This document shows positions 21,336 through 34,800 of a DNA stretch of 64,000 nucleotides, one piece after another. The DNA comes from Thamnaconus septentrionalis (lineage: Eukaryota > Chordata > Actinopteri > Tetraodontiformes > Monacanthidae), in assembly GCA_009823395.1 (NCBI GenBank), contig CM020513.1, positions 11,741,501 through 11,805,500 of the forward strand. The letters run 5' to 3'. The notes below the pieces were generated by a model. It did not search any database, was not told the origin of the DNA, and saw only the letters and a program-made list of their open reading frames with translations. The translations under genes and the position numbers were made by a program. Position 1 is the stretch's first letter. The number at the start of each line of letters is the position of its first letter.

Positions 21336-24300
21336 CTTTTTTTTTTTTTTTTTTAGTATGGCAGCAATACACTTAGGTACATTAGATTCCATCCTTTCCA
21401 GTCCTGGATGGATTTTTGTTCCTTCCTGACAGTTTACTGACTGACCTAAAAAAAAAAACTGATCCAGTGGATTTTTCGCTGGTTCACAACGCTGACAAAA
21501 TGCCAAAGCCATTTGTGACATCACAAGGGGGCTTTCCTCATTTGCCAGGGGTTCACCAAAAGGCCAGTGACACATACTTGGCAGACAGCAAATGCTACAC
21601 TGAATTTCGCAGAACACTCTCTTCATCAATGCCTTTTTTTGTCTGAGACGGCCACGGGGGGGGGGGGCGCGTCGAGTCCTTGCCCGTCCCTGCGTGACAC
21701 ACCGCTCGCCAGCGGGACTAACCGCCCGCCGCCGGCAGCTGCAGACAGCAGTTATTATCCGTGACCTCGGAGCACAATGGCACCCTGTACCTCCAGACGC
21801 AAGACTAACGCAGACGGGGTGAAGGAGGTTCACCGACCCCAACTCTGACGCGTGTCTCCCAAACACGCTCGCACCCTTTGTGGAAGGCGAGAGGAGGAGA
21901 CAGATCGGGCCTTTGTGAGTCTTGAGCTCTAGACAGCCCTGAGCGACGCCACGCACATTACTTACACATGTCATCGGGTTCCAAATCTAATGATAACCCA
22001 GAGGGCGTGGGTGGGGGGGTGGAAGGGGAAAAGTTCATCAACCTCAACGTGCCTCGGCCTTGAAGATGCTGCCAAAAGCAGTCATGTCACTTTGCATCTC
22101 ATTGCTGCCTTTTTTCTCGCGCTGCTCGCACCTAATGTGCGCAGAGCGCCAGGGTTGTTGTCAGTTCTCGGCAAACGCATTATTGCATTAATATTTGAGG
22201 CGCAGTTCGGTAGAAGCTGCAGCGTGGACAGCATCAGGGCTGCACTGACATCAGCATTCCTCAAAGAAGAAGAAGAAGAAGTTTTGACAGAGTTTAGGGC
22301 CATGACACCGTATGAAATTTCTTCTTGCAGGGGGGGTGCAGGGTGAGGAGAGAACTGTCCAACTGGGCAATACCAGCGTGTAACCGTTCTAGAAAAAAGC
22401 CCAGGATGATCCCACTGCCTGACCTTACAGTCAACTCCAATCTATAGGCACAGCTCAGCTGCGTGCGCACCCGAACAAAGAGCAAGTAGCTGAGGGCCAC
22501 AGAACGAGACCGTAACCCCTTAAAATGTCATTTCCTGCAGCCTCCCCTCTCGCTCAAGCAGCCTGTACCTCTTTTTCTCTTCTTTTCTTTTTTCCCCCCT
22601 GACTGGGCCCATTTTTTTGGGGAGACTGCGCCACAGGCAGACAGCTGTGACTGGAGACCAAAGCAGAAGGTTCCTGACTTTTTTGTAGATATGAAAAAGA
22701 TGCAATCCAAGGAGGAAAAAAAAAAAGTGCACTAAGCAGCCAGTGGCAGCATTATTAATGGCCTGGGAGGATGGGAGGGGGTGGGGGTAGGGGTGTTTCA
22801 GGCCAGGTAGCCGGGACGTAGGATGAAACACGCTGAAGCACCAGAGAGACAAAGAAGGACTTTCGCCGACTGTCTCGCTACTTATCTGACCTTAGCGAGA
22901 CAGACAGACAGACTCGTCCATAAAGCAAGCTGGTGTTTGGCTGCAGCGAGCAAAACTTCACATGCGCCGCACACAGACACACATCTCCAGCTGGCGGTGA
23001 ATCTTTGCCTCGGAAAACAAATGCATATATAGTGCGCATTAAACTACAAACGTTAGAAGCGAAAGGGAGGCTGCTGTGGTGCCGTAAATATAGACATTTT
23101 TAATCTAGTGCATGAGTACAGTAGATTATAATGGCAAAATAAACTTATTTTAATACCAGGGATAGAATGTGCACGCACACACACACACACGCGCACACAC
23201 ACACAATGCACATATACAGCTAAGCTAAGCAGATATGAAGTACTTTGTGTTCCAAATCATTTCATTTTTTAGGGGGGCGGGGGGGTCAACAAGGAAACTG
23301 CATTTACTGTAAAGCAGCAGACAGCGCGATGTTGGCTAAACAGCTCACAGCTGTAGCTGTTCAGAAACAGCCATCTGAGCTGCTGCAATATATCACGTCT
23401 CCCACATTGGGGTTAAACGCCGCTCTAATCAGACCTGGCCTGGAGCTCCGACGCTCTGAAGCCACCAGCATCCCGCCGACACTGGAGGAGATGTCCAAAA
23501 GTCTACCACAATAGCAGTATTGTATTGTGTGGTGCCACTGTTGGAAGTGTGGGCGCTTGCACAGTTGTGTGTGAACGCGAACAAAAAGAAAGAAGAAAAG
23601 AAAAATCACGCGACAAGAACAATATCACACTGTCTCATTCTAAATTTGATGAGGAAAGAAAAAACTGATTCTAAACTCCTGAGCTGAACTGGATTCTGTA
23701 GGAAAATGAAACGGTGCCAAGAGTGGCGACAGATCAAGGATTGCTGGATGGATGAAAAGCAACATACGACGCATAACTTCAACATACACTGAATGTTTAT
23801 TGGCCTGTGTGGTTCTATGGTTGTTATACAGGGAAAAATAACTAAATATGTCTGCAAAAAAGACATTGGGTAATTCCACAGTCAACTTGTCGTACAGATT
23901 CTATACAATTATAACATACTCCACTTGACATTTTACTGTCAAGCGACTTCTAAAGTCAAACAAAGCTGAGGGCCGAGCTGAGCTGATACCCGCTTGGAAA
24001 GCTCTCCTTGAATCCGCCCAAAATCAGGGCAGTCAGTGGGCGGCGGCGCATACCTGAACCAGCGCCAACATTTATTATGCCACAGTGCAGGTCAAAGCGC
24101 TCTGACCAGAAAGAGCCTTGCATTGTTTCAGAGGCGGTCATTTTTCTTGTTTTTTTCTTAACAAAGCACTTTCCTCATTCGTCTTGATCCGTAAACTAGA
24201 AGTTTAAAGCCCAGTTCCTTCTCGAGGTCGTAACATTGTTTCAAAGAGCCAACGGCTGAAATATATACATACTGATGAGGTCAAATAAATACAAGCCTTT

Positions 24301-26044
24301 CCGTCGTGACAGAGAAATGATTAAAAAATACTAAAAGCCTCTTTGAGGCATTATGAGTGAACAGTGTTAATTACACTAACTGCTATTTTAATGCACCAAA
24401 GAGGAATAACTTGCTCAGGATGTGAAGGAGGGCAAACCTCAATGATTTCTTTTGTTGCCTCTTTGGGAGGAACCGTATCTGCTAATGAACATTTGAGTGT
24501 GTAGGTTTTTGATGTAAACACACTAAATAATAGCCAGTTTGCATTCTGTTTAAGGAAGTCAGGGGAGACGGCAAAATAGCAGCGTGACACGTTCCTCCGC
24601 ACGTACAGAGTGTTGAGGATTGTACAATAGTACTGGTGAATTCACCTAGAGGATACAATTATTAAACATATGCTTCATACAGTATGTACACTATGTCAAT
24701 TTTTAATCTTCAGCCCCAAACTGCCTGTGGTTCGCCCCTCCCTGTATTCCAGAATACCGTAAATATGAATGGTATATGAATTTAGCTTACCGGTCTAAGT
24801 TAAGAGTCAGCAGAACTGAGTAGTCGTAAAAAGTTAGTCATAAATGTCTATGTTTTGGCCATATGTAGCTGCGTAATAATATATATATAAATATAAGCAG
24901 GCACGCCGCGATTTTTCAGCAATTTAGCCTAGTTTTGTTGTTTATTATTGCGGAGCGATGAGAAATGAGAGTACAGATATTTAAAAATACGCTGGAACCT
25001 CAAATACTGAGGGGACGTGACATTGATTCCTACAGCGGAGAGCGTATGTGGTGTAGGTGGGAGAGGAATATTAAAGCGGTAGGAGGGATGCAGCTGCGGG
25101 GTGAATGATCAGAGTTGACCTACACCACACACCAACGTACAGCATCTGTCCAACTCCATGCTTGTAGCCGCTGGTGACGTCGAAAATCATTTCTCTACAT
25201 ATCAAACATATGGAATACTACAATAACGCCCCCAGAATTATATTAAAGTTCTTTACCTTCCACAAAACCAAACAAAGACGGGACAAAATGGTTTTTATGC
25301 TTTGGATCTGTGAATGGATTTTGGTAAAGGCTTGAAGAGGAAAGAGAGATGGCAGCGTTGCGGTGGTGCTTCTAAGAAAATACAAACAAACAAAAAAAAA
25401 ACGATTGGCTGACAGTCACAAAATTAATAAGAATGCACCAACCTGCTTTTCCCTTTTAAGCATCTGCTTTGTTCTGTGAGAGATAAAATGGAGGTGCTTG
25501 GAGTTTTTCCATCCAATATAGCTCCGTTTTGCAGAAGCAGGGAGGGAGGGTGACCTGTTTTTTCTGAATGAATGAAAATGACCTACACTGTGGGCCTGCG
25601 TGAATCTAAATGAAGTCACCAAGGGTATCCTGTGCAACAGCACTCCCTTTGATTTAGAAACTGCTCCCGTGCCGAATCTAGGCAGGACGTTCGTGGTTGT
25701 GAACGTCAGGGCCCTTCGGGGAAGAGTGCGTTATGTTGCGGGTGTCTTGAACAGCCAGTAGCAGGACAGCGAGACCCAGAGGCAGTCAGGTGAAGTCGGG
25801 TGCAGACACACGCATGCGTATGTCAGCTATGGCACGCAGGATGTGGAAAAGCCGCAAACCACCATCTCAAAGTCCTGCTGCTACATTTAGTGACTGAGCG
25901 TGGCTCTGCAACACCTCCTCACTTCAGTCTGACTGTGTGTCATGGCTGAGAAAGGGGACAAATTAAACATAGCTTCATTTAAAGGTCCCATGTTTAGTAC
26001 GATTCATTTTTACTCACTGCTTCTGACAAGAATATTCTATGAAA

Positions 26045-26069
26045 TGATGATGATGATGATGATGATGAA
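26045..26069. repeat. (ATG)n microsatellite
   Basis: About eight trinucleotide units. Confidence 0.9.
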
Positions 26070-29000
26070 TAATGCTCTAACCTATTAATAAATAAATCCA
26101 GCTTATACTTCTTTTGTGTCTGCTGAAGCAGGCATATCTCAGTCTTTGTGATGTCACAAAGGGCCCAGAAACCCCCACTTATACCACTCCCAGAATGGTG
26201 GCAACGCCTCCAGCCAGGTGTCTGTCAAGACCCCAGACCACTTTAAAGCTCCCAGGCCTGTTTATGTCCCCTTGCAAAGAAGTGGGAGGTCCAACAAAGC
26301 ATCAGTTTGTCAGGAAGCTAAACCAAAGAATTTGAGTTGGAGGCTATAAACAATGTAAATATGCAGTTCATGAAGCTTTTTGGGTAGTTAATTGTGTGAT
26401 GGTTCTCCACTGACGATCTGGGATAAATATTAATATCCAAAAAATAGTTTAACCTGCACTGGCTTGTTGTGGGATACACAGCGCACAAGATCTGGCTACT
26501 GAAAATGTAGGTCTGGCTTATTGACATTGCAATGCAGGATATAAAACGCATCAGATACAAGAAAATAGGCAACAAGACCCTGCTCAGCCTTGTCTGCAGT
26601 GGCGTTTTAAGAGGAGCCCCCTACGTCTGCCTTGGTGGCCTCCAGCTGACCCCCTACTGCCAGCAGACAGAGACACTTGATGTTGCTTCCCCACCTGTCG
26701 AGATCATCTGAAGAACAGGAAGAGGAACGTGCAATGATTGGGTGGTGATTAACATGGGCTCTTGGCTGATTTCATCTCCTCCACAGGACCTCAGTCTGGG
26801 CAAATCCCACTAGAACACATGCTATTCTCTTGCATTCATCACTGGACCAGTGTCTACTATATGCCCGGTTTCATTCTGCGTCGTGTGGGTTAGTCAGGCT
26901 GCCTGTCTTATCCAAGGAGGTAACTGATACAGATGACTGCAAGGGGGAATCCTAGTAGAAGTGTGTTAAAAACAAGTTTGTTAATGTTTCACAAACAATA
27001 ATGTGTCTCTCGATCCTGCGTCAATCAACGTCTGGAATCGAGCGAGAGAAAAGCTCGCTGTTCGCTTCTTTTACTTGATCCACTTTTCAGAGAATGCATA
27101 TTAACACACAAACACACAGGTGTGGATGCTGGCCCATTGTGACACCACAAAGGGCCCACAAAGGGCAACGATACCTGTCTAATATCTCCACCGGACCGGT
27201 TCCAATACCATCAGCCAGGTTGCACCCTCTCAGCTCTCTGCTTTGTTTTTGTCTTGTCGTGAACAGGCTTAACGCAGCGTCAGTTACAGCAAGAGGCTAA
27301 AACCGAATATTTCACTGGAGACAGTAAACAGAGGGCTAATCAGGCTGTCTTACCGAGATCCATAGCATTTGTTTTGGATAATTAACAGTGCGAGACTGCT
27401 CCGCGAGGAAAAATAAAAGATCTGAAAAATGGATATAATATGGGAGCTTGAAGCAGCACTCACAGAGAGGCATAAAAACATGTATTGGCCGGTAACGACA
27501 ACTGTTGTCTCTGCCGTTATTTCCTCTGGCTAAATGTCAGTGACAAGAACAGAATTCACTGTGATAACTGATGCGGGGCCAAGCATCCTGTCCCCCAGTG
27601 CCCCGCTGCACTGAAGCCCTCTGTGGAGCTGGCACAGCCTGGCTCGGCCTGGCTCGGCCTGGCAGGGAAACAGGTCCCGCTCAGTCTACTCCAAATCAGG
27701 CTGGAGCCGACTGCCGCTTGTCTCCCCCTCACGCCAAAATGAAGAATCTTTCCGGAAGGGGTCAGAGCGGGCAGCTAAATAAGTTGTCAGTGCAAGACAG
27801 CAAACAAGTTGATGTGATGTGTTCGCCATCTTCCCGAATGGGCAGGAGGACACAGAGGCAGAGTTGCCCCCCCACCTTCCCCTGATGTTGTACCCGGCTC
27901 AAATGTAATCTCATATTAATGTCAGATTAAAGCTTTTATTATGTAAGTCATTGTTGGGGAGGCATGAATATGGTTTTGGGAAACAAAAATAAAATAACAG
28001 CAACGAATCTGTGGCCTCACAGCCACATAGTGGGCAGATGTGATGAAGGAAACACTTGCTGCCATCACAAATACATCAACAATTACAAATACATGTAAAA
28101 ATGAAAGAAAACTAGTTTGGTTTTACACTGTGTAGCATTTCATTTCAACCAACAGCATCTACTTGGTGCTCGCCGACCTAAACAGACATGCTTAATATTA
28201 CACGTCTGTGTGAGGAAGCAGGAGCTTTATGGCATCCATATGATAGCAGATCATATTTCCAGCATCAGCAAATGAACAGAGCTGTCTGGGACATTACATA
28301 GCTGCTGTATGTTTCATTATTATCATTATTATTTTTAGTCACCAAAAGCTTCTGTGACAGAGCTCTGTCTACACACACACACACCAACACACACAGATTC
28401 AGGAGCACATCCACGTTCACAGCCCTTTAAACTCCCAGACTCTGGCCAGGCGTCTCACGCCGAACAGTCGGCGAGATTCGTGGCCTCGACGCTGTCTTGC
28501 CTTCGACCTATATTTAAAAAAAATAAAAAAATTAATTAAAAAAAAAAAATCCGAGGCTTTCGCAGCCGGAGTCCGAAGTTGACGGCGTCGAGGCACGTAC
28601 TCGCTTTAAAAAGCAGGTGCACCTGTCTGCAGTGCTCGCCTATTGTGCTCGCTGTCAAATGAGCCACGGATCGGCCCGCGGCGGCCGTGTTTGTGGGCCA
28701 AAACAAAAAGAGGAAATGGGAAAAGGCGTCAGGCTCTTACCGTTGTGTTTTCAGTCATTGCTCCCCATCCTCAGGTTTTTTCCCCTTCTTTCCGTCCAGA
28801 CCTCTGACGATCCGTTAATTCCTATCGGGCTGTCTCACTCTCTCCCTCCTCCTCGCTCGGCCCCATGTCATATTTCTCCGCTGCAGCAGAACGAGGCCAC
28901 GCCTCCTCCGCCGGCCGCTGCCTGTGACGTCTGAAGCGTCGGGACGTTTGGCACACGCCCTCGGATGCCTCGATTTTGAAGTTCGCAAAAAGGGCCGCCA

Positions 29001-30924
29001 GAGGTCGCTGTATCTTCTCGGAAAGTCCCTCCGACGGGGTGTCAGCTATGTTCACCCTATGAATGAAAGGGAAATGAAAGTAAATTCGAAGTGGAAAGCT
29101 AACTTTGATGACATTTCACCTCAGAATCTACTCAAAAACTTGCTGCTGAATATAAGAAAAAAGTCGAGACATGTAAACATGAGACATGAAAGTATTCAGA
29201 CATGAACTCGTTAAAATACGAGTGAAGTGTGTTAAATGAATCCAATGTAACACACCTTTTTGACAACTATGGATACTTATTTTTGAGATTTTGGCATATC
29301 TGGGAAAATTTTGACAGTTGACAATTTTACAATTCATGACTGCTTTTACTAGCTGTATTAATATTTCTATTACAATGTATATAGGTCAATTTTAGTTGAC
29401 AGTTAATGTGCCACCTTACACAAAAGCTGTGGAAAAAACATGTTTAAAAAGTATACATTATCTTTTAACAAAGGTAAAGAAGAAAAACTCTGTTCCACAG
29501 GCTTTGTGGAACCAATAGCTCAGTCAGTTAGAGGAAACACCCACTGATGAAGTTTCTTGGAAACTGTAATCACTTATTTTTTAATCAGTCACTTTTCCCC
29601 TTTCTTGTTCTCACACTAATTTCCTGACAATGATCCCATCACAAAAGATCCCATTATTTTTGATATGTACATAGTTAAGATAGTAAACACTACTAATACA
29701 GTGTAGAGGATATTGCTTATTTGCAGATTAGCCGGTCCCTCACATATTGCGATTTTACTCTTAAAAGCTTGTGTTTGGATGTAGACCCAAAATGAGCCCT
29801 TTTGCATTGCTGCACCCCTATTTCCTATCCCTGACAGTCAGCATGTTTTGAAGTCTTATGCACCAGAAAAAACACCTGCGCTGAGTCTTTCCCTCTTTTT
29901 TGAGAGCATCTTATGCTAGGAATTTTGATTTGTGACAACAAATCATCGGTTTCAAACTGGTCAAAACTGGTCAAAACTTCAATAAACACACTTTAGAAAG
30001 GTCAGCTCAGACAGCAGGGTAAAAAGACATCATGTCAGAGTTGCTCATGTTGTCATGTTTATTGAGACTTGTAAGCTCCAAGCCTTCAAGACTCACATCA
30101 CTTGACCTGAGGCTGAAGGTTAAAGCTTTGACAAACAAAGGTTAAGCTAGGTTTAGAGCAAATCTAGCTCACACCATTTCCTGTTTTAAATGAGCCCTGC
30201 TGTAGCAGTTTTAGCTACAATCTCGAATTACAATCAACATGGGTTCTGAAGTTGAGAGTGGCTCAACAATTAGGTCATAACAATTCATGTCTCACAGCAG
30301 TTACCAGATCTCTCGGCAATCCGACACCGAAGACAGCAAACCACAAAACTTAAATTGACAAATGACTCAATGACCTGCTTTGTTTGCCCTGATAGATGAG
30401 ATAAGAACACTTTACAGGTGTGCTGAACTTTTAACTTCAAACCCTTTTAAGGCTTGTTTTGATGTTAGTTGGCATTAGCAGAAAGCCAAAGACTTGACAA
30501 AAACAGGAAGGGACTGTCCAGTTCTGATACTGCAGAAGGTTCATACATCTGAGCTGCAAAAAGTTGATGAGTTTGAAGACCTTAAGAACCTTTTAAGATA
30601 TAATTTGAGTTAAATTGGACAGTCAAAGCCATTTCAGAATGTCAGACATAATTCTGCTGCGCACTGTGAGTCAAAATGCTTTTGAGTACTATTTTGAGAT
30701 ATCAAATTCAACATCAATCAACCTTGTCTTCATGAGTTGCTGCATTAAGAAGATCTTTACGAGTGACAAGGCCCATTAATACACCAGTCAGCGTAGCGAT
30801 CGCCACAGTTTCTTCAGGCTTCCCACAATCAGCAGGTGATGACAGCCAGGTGCTAATGAGTCAATCTCCCAACAATTCAGAACATAGAGTAGATACCAAA
30901 AGATGAATAAACTAATAAAGAAAA

Positions 30925-30926
<2 letters not shown>

Positions 30927-30993
<67 letters not shown>
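30927..30993. repeat. (ATT)n microsatellite
   Basis: About 22 trinucleotide units about 0.65 kb upstream of the PCSK5-like start codon; a 28-base poly-T run follows at 31079-31106. Confidence 0.96.
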
Positions 30994-30994
<1 letters not shown>

Positions 30995-31640
30995 TTATTA
31001 TTTTTTTAAGGTCCAGCGAGTGTTCCAGCAAAAGTGCCTGAAGAAAAAGCTCAAGTGTGTGCTGGAATGGTGGTGCAGTTTTTTTTTTTTTTTTTTTTTT
31101 TTTTTTGATTGGTGGTGGAAGCTGTCGAGGTTGTGCCTTAATTTGCCACAACCACAGGATCATATGATGTGGAAACTAGTGAGGGGGGGAGACGACACTG
31201 TTCGAGTGCTACAATTAAACGGCAGTGAACATTTTCAAACAGGCCTTGTTACTGATGTTGAAATAGTCATCCTCAGTCGACCAGTGTGTGGATTCTTTAA
31301 CAAAGCTCGCCCTCTCTTCTCTCCCACCTCCACCACCTCCCCTTCGCTAGATCATTTACTAAACGCACACCGCAGTCCCAGCTCATTGTCCACAGTCTCA
31401 CTTGAACAAACTGGTTCGGCAAGTTGTGGGCTGGGTGTTCGCCTCTGTGCCTCATATCGATCGGACCGACAGACCGACTGACCGCCAGTCTCCATCCGCG
31501 CCTCCTGCCGCCACAGGCACTGCGTCTTCAGGCACCTTACCCCGGCTGTCGTCCCCTCCTCCTCCCCTCTGCCGCCTCCTCCCTCCCTAAACAACCCCAC
31601 TACTCTCAGCATTTCTGCTTGCGATTCCCCGGAGACGGCC

Positions 31641-31821
31641 ATGAGATGTTTCGCCGCGTTCCTGCTCTTCGCCCACGGCGTCGGATTCATCGGATGCAAG
31701 CCGCCCTCGTCGCCGTGTCCGAGCGGACAGTTTGTGCTGAAGAGCCAGTGTGTCCTCTGCCATCCCACCTGTTCCGAGTGCAGCGGACACGAGCTCTTCG
31801 AATGCGCTACCTGTGGAGTTG
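31641..31821 (+). other. PCSK5-like gene exon 1: start codon, signal peptide and first repeat
   Basis: ATG in the context GGCCATGA opens MRCFAAFLLFAHGVGFIGC, a short hydrophobic signal peptide, followed at once by furin-like repeat 1 (CVLCHPTCSEC). Having its own signal peptide directly before the repeats argues that the gene starts here rather than being the 3' half of a longer convertase gene. Donor GTGAGA, phase 1. Confidence 0.85.
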
Positions 31822-34800
31822 GTGAGAAATAAAAGAATAATAATAATGATGATGATGATGATGACGGTCATAAAAAGGGGGCAAATGATCGGATCAGCCT
31901 CGCATTGCTTAAAAGCAATCACGGCAAAAACGCTCATTTGCTTTTTTGACGTGATTGCGTTCCAACTTATTGTTTATTTGTCTGATTGTTTTTGTTTGCT
32001 GCATGTTTAGCAGTTGGTGTTTTACATAAGGTGACAAAGGACAGGGTGGAGGAGAAGCTGCTTGGAAGTTGTTGCCATCATATGACACATTTTTCCGCGT
32101 CCCTACATTTGTGTGTTCTTTTTTTGCACTTGTGTAGCCTCTGAACCCACCCTAGAATAAGACCTCCTTTATAGCTCCTCCAAATGCCTCATTCAAGGAT
32201 GCCATGCTACTCATTAATCCGTTTGAAAGGGATCTGGAGGGCTTTTTTTCCTTTCAAAGCACTTCTGCTTAAGAAAAAAAAAGAGTTAAGTTAGTCAAGG
32301 TTTCTCGACTCATAGGAGCTGGAGTATTCCATTCTGGTTGACCATTTACCTTTTAACAATGCAGATCGGCTGCACAAAGTGTGGATTTTTGTTTTTCTAT
32401 ATCAAAGCGAGCACGCTAGCTTGTCATATAGGTAAGAAGTGGAGGTGTGATCCCTTTTCTCGCTGGTGTAATCTGATCAAGGCAGAATGGGTCCTTTGTT
32501 AATCAGAGGTTGGGAAAAAAATATCCCCCCAGGGGCTGAAGGTATTACTGTCGCACCTCAGTGGGCTGAACCAGACAAACCTGCAGGTCGCTCCCGCTCT
32601 GCATCTCCCCCTGTGTCTCTTTTTTTCGCGGACACTCACGCACAGACAAGCACAGGTGCCCTCGATTTTCTCCCACAATAGTCAGAATAGGAGCCTGGTG
32701 TGTGTCCTTGCGGTGTTTGTCAAAGCATTGAAAGCCAAAGGTCCCTTCCCCGTTGGCTCGAGTGCTTTGTTGCGGCGTTGACGCCGAGCAAACCGGAAGG
32801 CGTGGGGAGGAACAGCTTGTTGCCCCTTCGCCCGGCCCGTGTCTCACAAGTCTCCTCTGAGCGGATGAGACAACACCACGACTCAGCTCCTTCCCATGAT
32901 GCCTCAGGGGGCCACAGCCAGGCCCTTTGGCAGGTGCTGGCGTGTATGAATCAGAAGCGCTACAATCTGACACACGGCTTTTGCAGACACGGCAGACAAA
33001 CTTGGAGCATGGTGGAGCCAGTAGGTGATCCGTCCGTGTGCAGGCCTGGAGCCGACCAGCTCACATGAAGCAATCCCATTTACGGATCAACATCCGAATG
33101 CTCCGCCGCCGCTTTGCAATCCAGCATGCAATACATCTGCAACCAACGGAATAAATTGCCCCTCCGATAATCATCTCGGGATTTACTCTCTGAATGATAT
33201 AAGGAAAAAAATTATTTCCCTCCCTCCCAAATCATCCTAGTGTGGCTTGTGCACAGCGCATGGCTGCTGTCATTTAGCCACGGAAGGCGATGGACTTTCC
33301 ACACAGTGAGCAACATGTCCTTTCATCTTCCCCCCACCTCATCTCATGTAATCGTCAAACCCATTTGGGCCCCCTGCATTTTTTTTTTTCCGTAAAAGAA
33401 GCTTAGGATTTTTTTTTGCTTCCGGCTCACATTTTTGTGCTAGAGGCATTAACTGAATATGGGGTTCCATATGGCTAATGGCGCTGTCATTAAAAGAGGG
33501 AACTCAGAGTTCAGTTCATGTTGTTGTGTCCTTCTCATCTTCCTCCTCTTCCTCCTCTTTCTCCTCACCCTCCTTAGATGAAAACGGACAGGAGCGTTTC
33601 CTCCATCAAGGTCGCTGTCGGACACACTGCCCCCGGGGACTGTACCCTGACAGGGGTCACTATGCCTGCCTGCCCTGCATGGCTAATTGTGAACTCTGCA
33701 CCGATGGCAACATATGCGCCAAATGTCGCGAGCGCTACAAGCTGCAGAACGGGGTTTGCCAGGCGGCGTCTTGTGACATGGGTAAACGAGAGCAACCAAA
33801 CAACGCTCGCTGTGAGTTTGTGCGTACAGCCGACGGAATTGACTTGACTGGCTTTTTTTTTTCTTCTTCTGCTGGTTGCCTGCTTCCAGGACAGGTGCAG
33901 GATCCTGATACGGGAGAGTGCATTAATTGCGAGGTGGGCTGCAAAACATGCTCCACAGGTAAGTGCGCAGGGGACGAGTCTGCTGCAGTAATAATATTCC
34001 ACTGTGACACATAAAAAAAATAATAATAATGAGCCACTGAGGCTCATGTTTGCTCCTCGAACTGAATTTTAATTAATCACCCTTTGTCCCTTGCATGCAG
34101 AGGACCCTGAGATCTGCAACAGCTGCGTTGAAGGTTACTTTCTGTGAGTTTTTCTGCCTTTTATCTTTCCTATTGTCTCGTCTGGTTACACACATCCTGC
34201 ACCAGGGACTCATATGAATTCTCACTTATTTTAAATAACTGATATTGAATAGTAAGGGTATGTTTATTATTAGTTTTTGTAAAACTACATATTTATTAGT
34301 TTTGATAAGATATTTAATATGTTGAAAAACTGTTTTATGCTTTATAATCATTTGGCAATGCAAAAAAATAGTATTCGCTCTATAGTCATTAAAAATATAA
34401 GTAAGAATGTATGTTGGGAGTAAATATTCATGACTAACCTGATCAATTTACATCAGTTGGTCTCAGTCTGTGACACGGGTTGCACTGGAACAGACCTGCA
34501 ATTGTGTTGCTTTCCCCCAGAGTTTAGTCCAGTAGGTATCAGATGAGACAGATTACTTTCTCTTCCAAGTCCTGCGCTGTTACCTGAGCCTGCTTTTTGT
34601 TTTTTTAGCTTAAGAGGGGACTATTTCACAGATTTAACCAAAGAGTAACCACAGAGTATTTGCACATAGGGAAGAAAGGCAACAAGTTGGGGAGAACTGA
34701 AGACTGAAAAGTGGAAGCCAGCATAGCCAGCAGCTGGAGAGTGCACCATGTTGACTTCACAGCCTGCTTGTGTGAGAGACAGCATAGAAGACCTCACAGA

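Larger units (their letters stand above)
21336..31640. other. Intergenic stretch between OTUD7A and the PCSK5-like gene
   Basis: No exon chain or known protein could be recognised. Visible content: a poly-T run at about 21337-21354, copies of the TTTGTGATGTCACAAA repeat at 21512, 26144 and 27134, (AC)n near 23172-23206, (ATG)n at 26045-26069, a CpG-rich patch with an inverted repeat at 28481-28940, and (ATT)n plus poly-T at 30927-31106 just before the PCSK5-like gene. A 220-codon minus-strand frame at 21312-21974 is low-complexity and unsupported. Confidence 0.65.

Noticed and set aside
21312..21974. A 220-codon minus-strand open frame.
   Set aside because: Composition is low-complexity with a poly-Lys end from a poly-T run, it overlaps a repeat copy, and it shows no domain or splice context.
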